Assembly: GCA_018697195.1 (NCBI GenBank)
Contig: CM031857.1
Location: 56,413,238 to 56,477,237, forward strand
DNA from: Certhia americana
Taxonomy: Eukaryota; Chordata; Aves; Passeriformes; Certhiidae
Direction of reading: 5' to 3'
Length of the DNA: 64,000 bases
The position numbers were made by a program, and so were the translations under genes. A model generated the notes under the pieces. It had not been told where the DNA came from, did no database searches, and saw only the letters and a list, made by a program, of their open reading frames with translations. Of the stretch, positions 50,701-63,000 are shown piece by piece. Each line of letters begins with the position of its first letter. The stretch's first letter is position 1.

Positions 50701-53700
50701 CTTGGCCACCAACAGGAAAGGCTACAAGGCTTTACAATCAAGGCTCACTTCTAACAAGGTATGTAGGAACTGAAGGATTAAGTATCATCCATACTGGACC
50801 AAAGGGACTGGATGCCAGATTTGGAAGGTATCTAATTCTTCAAAGCTGCAGATATATTTTAACATGAATGAAAACTATGCTAACCAAACCCAAGAATGGC
50901 ACACAATGAAGGCATCAGGCACCACAAAAAGCTTTGATTTTAATCATTCACACCTGTACTCCTCTTGAGAAAAAGATACAGCACAGTTCAAAAATTTAAG
51001 CAGTCTGTTCTTGTTACAAGCCTGGACTGAATCTCAGTATTAAGCTCAACCCTCAGTTCTGTCTTCCTTTTCCCTATGACTCTCCATCTGTTTTCTGAAA
51101 AAACAGAGGTAATATGTTTGTTATTCAGAATACCTCATACCATGGAGCTGTCAATAAGATGTTCAGTAAAAGGAAATATTTTGCTGAAGATAGCAAGTCA
51201 TATCCTCCTTGAAAACTAAGAGTGGCCCTTTGTTTCATCTTAATGCCATGCACACTGCTGTTTCCCTGATCCAATCCATGTATAATGAAATAAGTATCAG
51301 ATTTGGCCAAATCAGCAAAGTCCCACTGTGCTCTCAATCACTGGGGTGTTTCAGAATCTGAAATCCTGCTCTGAAAACACCTGAAGTCCTGCTTTAATGT
51401 AGTTTCACAACCGCAGTGAAATATGTAGTGCCTTGGCTGGTGCATTTATTACTCTCACTTTCCCCTTTCAGTAGGTGCTTAAATGTTAAACCAAAATGAA
51501 AAGCCACAGCAGTATGGAAGTTGTAGTATGACTATCAAAGCACAATACTTCAGCTGAGATATGCTGATTTCATAGATAAGAATCATGAAGAAACTTTTGC
51601 TGTAGAGACGAGAAGAAAAGCAGAAGAATCACAACTTCAAAAGAAGCAAAACTCGCATCCAGTTCCTGCATTTACATTCATTTTGCTTCTCTGATCTTCC
51701 TACTTCAATGTCAGTTCCAGAAGCATGAAAATGAGGTTCAGTTCTAGGAGCTGCATGTCAGCTTCAGCCACTAGCCACACTTGAGCAGGATATAGGAAGA
51801 TGACAAGAGAATGCAAATACCAGGTACTGTGAAAAAGGGCAAAAGCCTCTGAAGAGAACAGGATGTAAGGCAAGATGAGACTGGGAGATGGACCACACTC
51901 TCAGAGATTATTGCAGTACACCTATCCCAACCCTTTTTCCCTTGAAGGAGACATGTTTATTTTCCTACTTTCTTAGTGGAAACTTCTCAGATATGGAGTT
52001 TGTTTTAATATACTTTCCTTTGTGAGGATGTGATAATGTCCTTGCCTGGAAAGCCTACTGAGCAGATCCAAAAAGAACTAAAATGTACACTTGAATCTCC
52101 TGCTATCTAGATTTGGTACTTAAAAAAAAAATCCCATGGCTGATAATTGCTCAGCCCTTGAAAGCCCTGAAGTGGTTGACTGCTATTCTACTTTTAACTT
52201 ACATTTTTCTTAGGAGAATTCAGTTCTGCTTCTTCACATTTCCAAAGATGCTCTAGCTTAAGCAGCTGAATACCTCGCCTTCTGAGATCCAGCAGCCTGA
52301 CTCTGGTCATCTTGCACACAGAATGGCTCTGGTCCTCACGAAACTAGTCTGAGCTGCTCTCCTTCTAACTGGTGGTGGTGCTGTTCATCTGCAGCTTCAC
52401 CACTCAGTAAGCAGGACAGCTACCCAGGATGACTTGGGTCCACAACTCCCCTTGTCTGGAGTTCATGATTAGCTCAGCTGGTTAGATCACAGTGCCCAGC
52501 AACACTAAGGCTGGGGGGGGAGGGTTGAGCCAATTGTTCCTTGGCTCTTCTGTGAGCTTATCACTGGATCAGAAGTAGCTAGACTGCGGCCAGGAAACAA
52601 AATCCTACAGCAGTTCTCTAAGCCCTGGACTAGTGTCAAGTTCTTTACAGACCAGCCTCATGAAAGTTTGATATTCTTTCTGTTACATTGCTCCAGCTTC
52701 CAAAATGAAGACAGAACACATTAAGTAGTTCTTGGAAAACAGATATGGAGTTGTAGGGCTCCTCCTAAAGTATAAGCAGTTAAACGCTTCTTGATCTTTT
52801 TTTTACTTGATGTTCATACAAGGTGCTGATACACAACCTAGCTTAGAAAGCATTTAACTGTGTATTTGCTTCTGATCCTGAAGGACATTCTTCAGGGGAT
52901 GTTTGAAGGTAGTCTCTTAAAGACATTATAAAACCCCCTGGTATCTTACTGCAAGGAACTAGGAGCTATGATTTCTCAAATCACTCAAGTATCAACTGCG
53001 TTTTTTAGCTCCTGAATGTTCTTAGGTGTCTCCTACTTAACAATGTAGAGGCTCATTAAGGAGGCAGAAACAGCTCAACAGAACCTGTGACTAAGACACT
53101 GCTATAATGGCATGAAGACTGCTGACAAAACATTACCAGCAACTTCTCTTAAGACTGATATCCACAGAACTGTGTGTGATACCAAGCTGTTCAGTTATTT
53201 TTAGCAGAACTGTACACAAAAATCACCCCACTCTTAATCTTATGACAAGCTGCACTTGTACACCTTTGTCATTTGCTCACTGCCCACCAAGTCAACTCTG
53301 CTGGCCTGCTTCCCACATTCCAACCTCCTCCATAGACTCACTGTTTAAACAACAGACAAGGAGTTAGTTACAAAAATGAAAAACATGTCTTCCCCTCATC
53401 CACAAGAAAATTAAGAGGCCACTAAGAAGCTCCAAAACTTTCTTACTTTAAAACTAAAAATCATGTTTTAAGTGCCTGGAAAGTTGGGAACTGCTCTCTA
53501 CCTCATCCACAGCAGGCTGCAAAAATAACTGCTGCTCTTGAAGTTCTGTCCAACGCTGAGAATGCAGAGAGAAGGCTACACCTGAAGACATGACATTTGT
53601 GAAAGGTTTTTAGTCTCCTTTAGCTTTTATCTAAACATCTCAGTATCTACTTTGAGCAGTTCTAAGTAGCCTTTTGAGACCAACAAGAAGAGAACTCCTG

Positions 53701-56700
53701 GACAGTCACTTACTGCTTTAGATGTGGTCTCAAAGCATACTTCCTTATGCACTTGATTCTTTTATTACCAAGGGCCTTAAGTACAGCTGATACCAGGAAG
53801 AAGTATTTGATTGTCTTGCCAGAAATTGAGAAATTTGAAGGATGCTGATCAGGAAGGAAGTGAAATATAAAGTACACGAACCTATGTATATTCATCAGAC
53901 TGTAGTTTAGAGACCAGCAATAAAATCTCTCTCCAAATGAGTAGTCTACTGCTCGCAGAAAAAAGACATGTAAGACTGTAGGATGGAAACATACAAAATT
54001 GTAGGTGAAATTTTAACTTACAGCAATCACTTGTGAAACCTTTACTTAGTCCATAACTATGTGCTCTTTAAATGTCTGCTAAGTATATAGATCTCTTTAT
54101 AAATGCTGCCCTGGAGGTCTAGCAAAGCACTCTGTTGCCATGTGGGAGAATAGCTTACGCCTAAACTCCACAAGCAGCTAGAAGCTGGGAGCATTGCCAA
54201 ACAAAGTTACTTATGGATTGACCCAAGATATGTTTGTAGTCCTTTCTACTTCAGGCTCATAACAGACTTCATAAGGACTGTGGTTAGAGCATCTGGACTG
54301 CCAAAAGCTTTTTAGGGTTACATGGAAAAAAATTAAGCAAACAGACTAGCTAGGAAAGTATATTATTTCTCTGCTTGAAAGTTTATATGCAATATTGAAA
54401 ATATGCTATTTAGTAAGCTGCTCCTTAAGCAGAAATTTTATCATAGAATATGTTAAGGAATCAATCATTAGATTTGGATTACAAGAAAAAAAAATTATTA
54501 TTTTTCAGGAGACAAGTATTTTTAGACTGGACCTTGTAGCCCTGCTACACTGGTTTTCATTATAGCACTTTCATTTTCAACATCAATCCCTGCTTTACAT
54601 TTAAGCACTCTGTCTACAGGTGTGCAAAGAAAACTGATGAGAACTGGCGCAGGAAGCAAGAAGCTGTAACCAGACCATAAACCTGAGCAAAAGAAATTTG
54701 TCTATTTTCATTTCCTGCACAGCTTGAATTGCAAAAGACAATATATTGAAAAATTAAAAAAAACCAAAAAGTAGTATTTTGAAGTGCTCTGTTTTAGTCA
54801 CTTAGCACACTGCCAGTTCAAATAACGATACTGCTTCCTAAAGCACGCAAAAGTTGGATTCTTTATATTCTCCTTAAAGAAAGTGAAGAACGCACAGACA
54901 CCAAGAAACCTCCTTTAAGTCACATTAGCTGGATCCACACACACAAGAGTAGCACAGCTGCAAGTAAGTTACAGATGCATCTCTGCTCTTCGTTGTTGCA
55001 AGGTGACTGAAACACAGAATATACAGATGATGCTAGGGTATAATTTTGCCCTGACACTGTTACTTTCACTTCCCTGATGTACCAAAAAGATGCAAAAAGC
55101 CTCAGGTCACCACCTTCCTATCTATTTTTTAATCTGTCATTGATACAAGATGACAAAGCATCCAGACCACTGGCGCAGCTGCTTAATAAACTCTGTTGAA
55201 TTTAAAGGAAATTCAGAGTCTAATTACTTTGGCAAGGGTAATTTTATTGTTCTCAAACTAACGGTGATCAGCCAAAAAAGTTATCCCTACTCACTACTTA
55301 TCCTGGCCACGGACATTGCAGCATTGACCTCCATCCAGACTGGCAGGATATAAAGCCTCAGCTAAAGCCAGTGCCTTTGTTGAGTAACCAGCAGCAAATG
55401 ACCAAATCACAGACCATTGACTTACTGTAACAAGCTCCTTACTCTGTCATGAGTGAATGAACAGCCCAGCACACAGCACGTATGTAGGTGCAGCATGAGA
55501 GGCTCTATAAAATGCAGGAGGAAAGAACTAATCCTACAGACATAACCCTTTGCTTCCCCCTTAAGTTCTTGAAGGAGGTGGCTAGCAAAAGGGACAAGAC
55601 ACGGACTCCTACGTCTTTCTGTCTTGTTCACAAAAAAGATCTGTCACTCAGAATTCTCTGTTACAGGCAAATATCATATTAGCACAATTCAAATACTGTA
55701 AATTTAACTCATGCTAAAGCATATGTGAGTTCAGCTCAAATCTAGCGTAGTACCCTTAATGAAAAACTGTCCAGTTTTGAAATGAAATGCCAGTCCTATG
55801 CAGATGTGAGGCAGTAAAGTTGTAATGGGCCTGATAAGCCAGGAAAACCAAATACTGTAGCAGACATCCATCTGTTACACAGCCCATAATTAGCACTAAA
55901 CACTATCATGAACACAAAAAGAGATCAAAGTCAGTAACTGCAGTAAAAGGGGATTGTGGCGTATTTCCAGCTTGCCTAGGCTTCTTCATTAGGGCTGACT
56001 TCTTTTGCCATTTGTGTTTGGGAACAAGCTGTCATTCTCAATTCCTGAGCAAAGACCACCCAGTTATCATACTACGGCAAAGTAGGTCATCAGCCAGTGT
56101 GAGAATGGTCTGCACAGAACACAGAACTGGCTAAGTGAGCAAAACCAAAGCAGGAACTGGCCCTCCTTTTGGACTCTAGACAGAGTAAGAAACAAGAGCA
56201 AATGAGAGCAAATGCGATCTCCTTTTCCTTCAGACAATATTTTGCTTGCTGATGATCTTGACTTAAGAGAATCTTGTCAGAATATTCCTTTGAAAAGAAT
56301 GTGGAACTGACACTTGTTATGAGCATCCAAAGTGTTGGAAGACCTATACAAATATTAGCATAAATGACTACTGTTCAGGCCCATCCAGATGTCAGACTGG
56401 CTAACCAATCTAACTTAATAAGCTTTCTTAGTACAACCTCAAGTTTTCCTTTCTTAAAAAATTAATAAAATTAATAAAATGTGCTTGAACACAGAATTGG
56501 TTAGCCACTACCAGATTCATCAGCAAATACAATACAATTCTGGATTAAACTTCAGGTGTTATTCAAACACCAGGAAACAATTTATAGAACTTACTATACA
56601 TCTGAATACAGATTTCAGAAAAAATTGTTTTAATTTCAACAGGACATGAAATAAAGAAATACACTGTCTGTGCCACTTACCCTCTGCACAGCCCTTTGGA

Positions 56701-56848
56701 GAGCCTGTTTCACACTTCTACAGGATTCTGGCATTAACTTTGCTTCTTGACTTTCAAAGGAGGCATCATGCAAATCTGTGCTTTCTTGGTGTCCAAAAAG
56801 TGTTCTGACACAGTGTGCGTGTTCTTTTGAAATTCTAGTAGGGTCCAT
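44310..56848 (-). CDS. TNFSF11: TNFSF11 (RANKL), exons 2-5, 5' incomplete
   Basis: TNF-superfamily cytokine that binds RANK to drive osteoclast and lymph-node development and is neutralised by the decoy receptor OPG. It acts as a homotrimer, membrane-bound or shed. Coding segments on the minus strand are 56848-56681, 50193-50148, 50065-49967 and 44731-44310, with phases 0, 1 and 1 at the three junctions. They total 735 nt, giving 244 residues plus TGA. All introns are GT-AG and measure 6487, 82 and 5235 bp. Residues 1-89 form the extracellular stalk. Residues about 90-244 form the TNF-homology domain, starting at QPFAHL and including [33 protein letters not shown] and [13 protein letters not shown]. 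The first codon aligns with human Met74, the start of the human isoform lacking residues 1-73; the transmembrane exon is not in the window. The family assignment rests on near-identity of long blocks to the human protein as I know it. There are no internal stops or frameshifts. Confidence 0.96.
45969..45988 (+). repeat. Poly-A run in TNFSF11 intron 4
   Basis: About 20 A residues followed by a decayed AAAAAACC repeat. Simple low-complexity tract. Confidence 0.9.
46540..46632 (+). mobile_element. Possible CR1 3' remnant
   Basis: The order GATGATCCTCTCTGG ... AGAAAGGCCCTTCCAAGC ... GTGATCATG resembles the sense-strand end of CR1 (GATGATC, GGTCCCTTCCAACC, GTGATTCTATG). Short and diverged, so chance resemblance cannot be excluded. 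Confidence 0.3.
47861..47882 (+). repeat. Poly-T run in TNFSF11 intron 4
   Basis: About 22 T residues on the plus strand, i.e. poly-A in the TNFSF11 transcript direction. Confidence 0.93.
49967..50065 (-). CDS. TNFSF11: TNFSF11 exon 4 (start of TNF-homology domain)
   Basis: A 99-nt exon encoding residues 72-104 plus the first base of Gly105. The acceptor is TCTCTAG|CTGCA and the donor TCTG|GTAAGT. It finishes the stalk and enters the first beta strand of the TNF fold ([16 protein letters not shown], human AQPFAHLTINATDIPSG). The human sequon at Asn171 (NAT) is replaced by Asp98-Asp-Lys, so that glycosylation site is absent. Only 82 bp separates this exon from exon 3. Confidence 0.95.
50066..50147 (-). 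other. TNFSF11 intron 3, very short
   Basis: An 82-bp GT-AG intron between exons 3 and 4. Phase 1 is preserved across it. The small size is well supported because both flanking exons read through in frame. Confidence 0.9.
50148..50193 (-). CDS. TNFSF11: TNFSF11 exon 3 (juxtamembrane stalk)
   Basis: A 46-nt exon encoding [15 protein letters not shown] plus the first base of an Ala codon. The acceptor is CATTTTAG|GAAG and the donor AAAG|GTAGGT. It corresponds to the human segment ELQHIVGSQHIRAEK in length and position. The sequence has diverged strongly to a proline- and arginine-rich stretch. In mammals, this part of the stalk is close to the protease cleavage sites that release soluble RANKL. 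Identification rests on exact phase continuity with its neighbours and the conserved final PEK/AEK. Confidence 0.92.
50194..56680 (-). other. TNFSF11 intron 2
   Basis: A 6.5-kb intron with GTAAGT donor and a TTTTAG acceptor. It holds a degraded tRNA-like segment near 52.46-52.53 kb. The rest is unique-looking AT-rich sequence with no exon that fits the phase-0 junction it spans. Confidence 0.85.
52459..52531 (+). repeat. tRNA-like segment, possible tRNA-Ile-derived SINE remnant
   Basis: Contains TTAGCTCAGCTGGTTAGA, a near-perfect D-arm/A-box of the tRNA-Ile type, followed by a decayed anticodon-like region and a weak AGGGTTGAGCC in place of the B-box. A functional tRNA is unlikely because the acceptor stem does not pair. 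Passerine genomes carry a tRNA-Ile-derived SINE (TguSINE1) and this could be a relic. No CR1-like tail was seen. Confidence 0.4.
56681..56848 (-). CDS. TNFSF11: TNFSF11 exon 2 (stalk)
   Basis: Encodes residues 1-56 of the visible protein, beginning [13 protein letters not shown] and ending QRAVQR. This matches the human stalk block MDPNRISEDGTHC through AFQGAVQ. The acceptor is a T-rich tract ending TTTCAG directly before ATG; the donor is AGG|GTAAGT. The exon is 168 nt and begins and ends in phase 0. The ATG at 56848-56846 is inherited as an internal Met in the membrane form and could also start a short, non-anchored product, as the human short isoform does. G at +4 is favourable but C at -3 is not a strong Kozak base. 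Cys13 and Cys40 are at positions equivalent to stalk cysteines in human. Confidence 0.95.
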
Positions 56849-57419
56849 CTGAAACAAAAACATAAGCACAACCACAGTTCTAAGTGTTAGAGACACTTCT
56901 CAACCATCCAAAAGTTTGGCACCTGGCTAAGTTTATTATCTAAAATTCTCATTATAAGCAGTCTAGAGAGAAAATGTTCCCAACATCAGGGTTTATTTCA
57001 TCCACCAAATATGTGAGATAGGAGGATGAATTATCTTCTGGTGCTGCCTATTTCATTAGCTTAGACTAGATATGTGACTTTCAAAAGTTAAAGATAAATC
57101 CCATTCTTATGGTAAATTCGATAATTTTGAATTCTGTATTTCAACCACTCAGGGCAATATCACAGTTAGTTATCGCATTTTAGCAGGAAACATACACAGT
57201 TATCTTACCTCAAAAGCAATTGTTTGTAAGATGGTACATGAATGTCAAGTAGGGAAACTTGGGAAAAGTATGTATGTGTGTATAGCACATCATTTTCAAC
57301 AGGAGAAACAGAAGTTATCTCTGAAACCATTTTATCACTGAAATTATATCACTGAAGCTCTCAGTCAGCTATCACTGAAACTGTTTTATGGATATGCTCA
57401 TTGTGGATAGTTTATTTTC

Positions 57420-57940
57420 TTTGCAGTGGCTGGTAAGGGGCTGTGTTTTGGATTTGTGACCAAAACAGTGTTGGTAACACAGGGATGTGTTTGTTAGAGC
57501 TGAGAAGGGGTGATGCAGAGCCAGGGCCCTTTCTGCCTCTCACCCCACTCCACCAGAAAAAGGGCTCGGGCTACACAAGGAGCTGGGAGGGGACACAGCC
57601 TGGACAACTGACCAGAACTGGCCAAAGGGATATCCCAGACCATATGGCATCATGCTTAGCATATAAAGCAGGAGGAAGAAGGAGGAGAGACATTAAGAAC
57701 AATGGCGTTTTTCTTCCCAAGGCACTTTATGTGTGGTTGAGCCCTACTGTCCTATGGATGGCTGAACACTTGCCTTCATATTCTGCTTCGTTTCTGTGCG
57801 CAGCTTTTTCTTTACCTTTTAAACTTTCTTTATCTCAACCCACAAGTTCTCACTTTTTCTCTTCCAATTCTCTCCATAATCCCATCAGGGAGTAAGCAGC
57901 TGTCTGAGACTGAGTTACCAGTTGGGATTAAGCCATGACA
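57420..57940 (+). mobile_element. Solo LTR of an avian ERVL-like retrovirus
   Basis: A non-coding LTR of about 500 bp in plus orientation. It resembles avian ERVL-type LTRs as I remember them: GGTTTTGGATTTGTG-like 5' part, a stretch reading CTGGGAGGGGACACAGC, CATATGGCATCATGCTTAGC, a TATA box (ATATAAA, 57661-57667), then a U5-like segment around TTTATCTCAACCCACAAG. The 3' end is ...AGCCATGACA at 57940. No primer-binding site or internal genes follow, so it is a solo LTR. The 5' end is uncertain by tens of bases and no clear target duplication was seen. A 150-codon open frame inside it is incidental. It lies antisense to TNFSF11. Confidence 0.75.
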
Positions 57941-59537
57941 GTAGCAAGAGATATTGCTGTGTGAAACAGTCACCAAGACAGTAAGAGTCAAAGACCAAAA
58001 GATGATTAAACTGCACCAGAAAACACCTCTGCATCATTGGACAACGAATGGTAAGCTTAGAGTATCTGCAAGACATTTTTAGCAATCAGTCTTTGTGACT
58101 AAATCAAGTATATTTTTATATCCTGCATTCTACTGCTTAGATAAATTGGAAGATAACCCAAGGATTAGGATTGTACCTTGACAGAATTTTATTGCACAAA
58201 AATTATTTAAACAATTTCACCCTTTTTTTCCACATACTCCAAGTCCTTTACACTGAAGAGATTAACAACTGTCTTTCAGAGATGACCTAAAACTCTCAGG
58301 AATTGTTCTCAACTCACATTTATTCTACTTTTACTTCAGGCTTATAGAAGGGTTTATGCACCCAAACTCTTGTCTAGGTTCTGTAACTCTATCAGCTGGC
58401 CTATTTAAGAACATTTACTTCTATCTTTCTTCAGCTGGAAGAAAAACTTTTATCTGAGAATTACAAAAGTTTATTTGTAATAGGAATGCAGGAATACCAC
58501 GACATTATGGACAGTGCCTAGTGTTCCGTTCCCTTTAACACAGAGCTGAACAAAAGAGCACATCAAAAGGAAGTTTTTCACAATACAAAACAGCCAGAGT
58601 GAATCAAACATATCATCTGTTCACAGGAACATAAATTCAACACCCTAACACCATAGAAAAGAAATTAGTTAACTTAAAAGCATAAGGTTAGGATTACAAA
58701 GCCAAATTAAAGTGTTCAACACCCAGGCAGCCACCCAATAGTAACACACAGCAGAGAGACATTTGTTGCACAGACAGCAGTACCAAATGCTGCATCTTCC
58801 ATCACTATCCTTCTGCTCAGGTCTCTAGATGGAAAGCTCTTTGCCCAATTCATTCAGACCACTTTCAGACCCTGTAGTCTGGTTTAGCTGTCTCAATCAT
58901 CCCTGCAGATTTGGAATGAAACAGGTCATAGAAGGTTCACAGGAAGATCATAAGATGCCACAGCTTTAAGCAGACGGGTACTGATGAGTTACAGAATGCC
59001 TGGAGGCAGTAACATCTTCCTGTGATGGCCTGACAAAGCTGAATCCCAAAGAAAATCTATATATATATGTATAGCCATTGCAGCTCTGTGAAATAAGTGC
59101 TAAAAACCTACTCTAATGCCTTCTGAAGTCAACTTGTGCAGTGCAGCCTCATTAACTGCATAAGGAGCTCTAAACCAGCACCTCTGCTCTCATCCCCTTC
59201 ACCACAGAATTTAATTCCTTGATTTCAGTCTCCTCTTCTAAATCAGTAACAAGAGAGGAATTTCTGCTGGCCTAATTTCCTTTAAGACTAATTCCCCAAA
59301 ACCAAGTCACTCCCAATATCAGGCAAGCATCACAGTCAGTATAGGGATAGGGATAAAAATGAAATATCAGGAAGACAGCATTATCTTTAACTGACTGTAA
59401 AACTGCACTCTTAAAGCTTCTCTCACACTATGTTCCACTTGTATTTAGAACTCAAAAAATCAACTGTAAACTTAAAAAAAAAATTATAATAAAAGAAGCA
59501 CAAAATGTTTACTAAAGCTGCTAAAAGGCAGTTAATG

Positions 59538-60020
59538 CAGAATAACTTGGGTTAGAAGGTACCTTTGGAAGTCTCTAGTCCAGCCCCCTGCTTGAAGCAG
59601 GGCCAACTTGTAACTTAGGTGGGTTAAGGCCTTTTCTAGACAAGCTCTGGGGAATGTCCATCAGTGAAAACTTTCAGCTTCTCTGGGTAAACTGTCCTAA
59701 AACGTCACTACTTCTAGCATGTAAAAAACCCTTGGTTTTTATACCAAGCTACAGCTCCCCTTGCTGCAGTTTATGACTGTGCCTCTTGGTTTTGCTATGT
59801 GCTTCTGAAGAGCCTGACTGTCTTTAGGCAGCTAAAAACAGTGATTAGGTTCCCTCACCTTAGTCTGTTCTTTGTCAAAGAATCCAGCTCTCCATTCTTT
59901 TATACATTATGGTTCCTACCTGCCACAGTGGTTTTCTGCTGGACATCTTCCAGTTTGTTGATATACTTTCGGAACTGAGGGACCCAAAACAGGACCCATT
60001 ATTTCAAATGCAACCTCTCA
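59538..60020 (-). mobile_element. CR1 LINE fragment, old
   Basis: Aligns along its length with the CR1 3' region in antisense: GTCTCTAGTCCAGCCCCCTG, then GAAGCAGGGCCAACTTGTAA, CTTGCTGCAGTTTATGACTG, GCTTCTGAAGAGCCTG and GACATCTTCCAGTTTGTTG. About 480 bp with numerous differences and indels; the AT-rich terminal repeat is reduced. It lies upstream of TNFSF11 exon 2 in the same transcriptional sense as the gene. Confidence 0.82.
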
Positions 60021-63000
60021 TGCTGGAGAACTGATGAAACTGATGTCTCTAACAGGATCTGGATATCTGAGTCTTCTCCCCTCTACATAAATCACAGGAT
60101 AGAACATAGAAAGCTACAGCAAATAACTGCCAATAAATACAATTTTTTATCAGTAATTCTACTAGATAGAGACTACTATCCCAGTTTTGGATTCATTAAA
60201 GTACATCTTCTGAATAACAGACACAAAAGTTAGGTTTTACAGCACAAAGATCATGAAATTTGTGAAGATCTGAGTGTCCAGCATGACAAATCATGCCAGC
60301 ATAGACTCACAGCTATCACCCCACCAGCAACCATTCAAATGTGTCACACAATATGGTATCACAACAGTAACTGCAGATTGCACAGAATCACTTGCTCAGG
60401 TAATAGCTTATCTGCTCAAGGTTTAAGACAGAAAGCTGGCATCTCTGCACCTATAGGTAAAAGACTGAAGCCTTAATGGAAACACTGCAGCTGATGGTTT
60501 CAACAACTTGGAGCAGTGCAGCCCACCCTGACAAAAACTGCAAATCTCCAGAGATTTACTGTTTGATAAGGGGATTTTGGGACTGATTTTGGGACTAGCT
60601 AACCCACCTGCTGCCCTCACCTTTCTCAAAGAATACCATCAAGAATAGTCTTCACCACATTTAACTATGAAAATCAGCTCACTTGTCTGAAAAGGCATTC
60701 TCAGAAATCCTGCATCTTATGTCTTTACAAAGAACTGAACTGCCATGGCTGTAAACAAACACTACCAAGCACTGAGATCAAAACTGTGGGGAAGTAGTGA
60801 TGCACACAAAAACTTCCAAGGAGATGTTTTGAGAAGAACATCTAAAGAACAAGAAAATTATGATGAAATACCAGAAGCAGCTGTTAACTTGCAGGGCAGG
60901 GCACTTTGAACAAGAAGTCCTAAAGATTTAACTTCTGGAAGAAACATCAAGATACAAACAAAAATAAAGGAGGAAGCTTTATGAAGCATGAAGTAACCTA
61001 AATACCTTAGACGAATTAAAATAAAGAGAAGACTGTCTAGCTTACTTTTAAATATTTTTAAGATATTTTTACCATTTTATATTTTGATTATTATTAATTA
61101 AAATTAGTATTTTAATTTATCCACCTGACCTTGAAATCAGATCAGACTGTTCAGTGGCCCCTGGTTTTCAGCATCTCTCATCATTCTAGTTGCCTTTCTG
61201 GACTCTATTTACCCACTTAGGGCAGTCAAAGCGCACTGCAGCATCATGGCTGAGACTAAATGAATTTACAGAATTAAGAACCAATTTTCTGATGTGAAAA
61301 AGACTCAGTTTGGTTTTAAAAGACACAACACATTCTGCCCACCTTTACTATTAAATTTTTGTATCAATTATGCACTGTTACAATATTGCATTAAATACTT
61401 ACTCATTACAATAAACATTTAGCATCTATACTTGCACTTACTTTCAAACTTAAACCACTTTCCAGACTATCAAGTATCACTTTGCACTCCATGACCTTTC
61501 TTAAGCACCAAGAAGGGGTCCTTCCAGGCTTCTGAAAGATGCTAATGACCCCCAGCAAGACTGTTTTTACTGTTAGCCACCATGCTCACAAAATTTCATC
61601 TGAAGTCTGAAAGGTAATCATTTGAAAACATACCACAATGAAAGTCAGAATTCCACATAAGCATGAAATGACTATAAAAACTGGGCTTCCAGGTCACCAC
61701 ACAGCCAAGTATGAACTCTTCAATCTGGTAGAATACTTAAAATGTGTACAGACTTATTTTAATGGGAAAAGATCACACTCCTGGAGGTCTAGTTTAAACT
61801 GTGGGCATTAGAAACCCAGAACCCACATTTCAATTTGAGCACTTTCAATTTGCCTCACTGCCCTCCAGCTCAGTCAGTGTTAGACCAGATTTCTACTCTT
61901 TTGTGATCTAAGTGCACTAAGAAAATGGGCCAGAAAGAAAAGCTTAAAAGTTAACCTTTTGGAGACTACAGCTTAGCATTTATCAGTCAAAGTTAAAAAA
62001 ATACTTTTCTCACCTTGTGCTGTGCATGAGTCTCTACCAGGTGATGACCTCCAGCTGCTCTGAGTATCTTAACTAAATTTTCATGCAATTTTTACAGATA
62101 ATAAGAAAATATTCCTCAAAGTATAGGCAAAATCAATGCTTAAGACCAATACATTTTTTTATTGTTTAATTTCTTGGATTCAATACACTGCACAGGATGG
62201 ACCAAAAAGCAAAGCTAAAACACACTAATGTTTTCACATTTCAGTACACTATTATGAGAATACTGGTAAAATTCAAACTTGTTGCTTTCTTTTTTTTTCT
62301 TTCTTTTTCAACATACCAGCTCATTGTCTCACTTGCATGGCGCTGCATTATTTCTTGGCCACAAACATGTGTTTACCCGTGAAAACCTAGTGTCAGTCTT
62401 AGTTATGTGTCTTGTGAAATTCCAAATGCTCAAGCCACAAAACAAACAAAATTAAAGAAAAACCAAAACCTCAACTATTGTCTCAGCTTATATGTGTCAT
62501 GATCCAGCCCAAACGATTTTATGCGAATACAGACAAAATGCAAGTGGTAAAACTGAGTCAGAGTTTACTCAGACTCTTAGATAAGGTTTTAAAGAGCTTC
62601 TAAGATACATAATTTCTTAATATCAGCCTATACAATCAAACCTTTCCAATTCACATTTTCTTAGTTTACCAAGCAAACAATTCAAATCTTTTCATGCACA
62701 GCTTCTACTGCTAAAGCCTCATTAGTTTAACAAAATTAATTCAAAATAATTAAGTTCTGTTATTACAATACATAAATTATGTTATGTTATAAAGCACATG
62801 AAATTTACACTGAAAAGGCCAAGTTGAAATAGCTTAATAAAATCCAACTTCACAGAGATCTTTTCAAAGGAAAAAAGTCTGATCATGTCCCATTTAAATA
62901 AAACAAATCTCTAAGAGTGTGAAATAAGTAACTGCTGCAGGACCTACTGTGTTGTTCCATCTATCTTACTTCACAATTAAAAACGGTGAACAAATATGAA

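Noticed and set aside
52459..52531. A functional tRNA gene
   Set aside because: Only the D-arm is preserved; the acceptor stem, T-arm and anticodon loop do not form.
57443..57895. 150-codon plus-strand frame
   Set aside because: It lies wholly within the ERVL-like LTR and covers its U3/R region, which is non-coding in this class.
61121..61245. Text resembling 'cattctagttgcctttctggactct' of CR1
   Set aside because: The match is about 30 bp with nothing supporting on either side; too weak to call.
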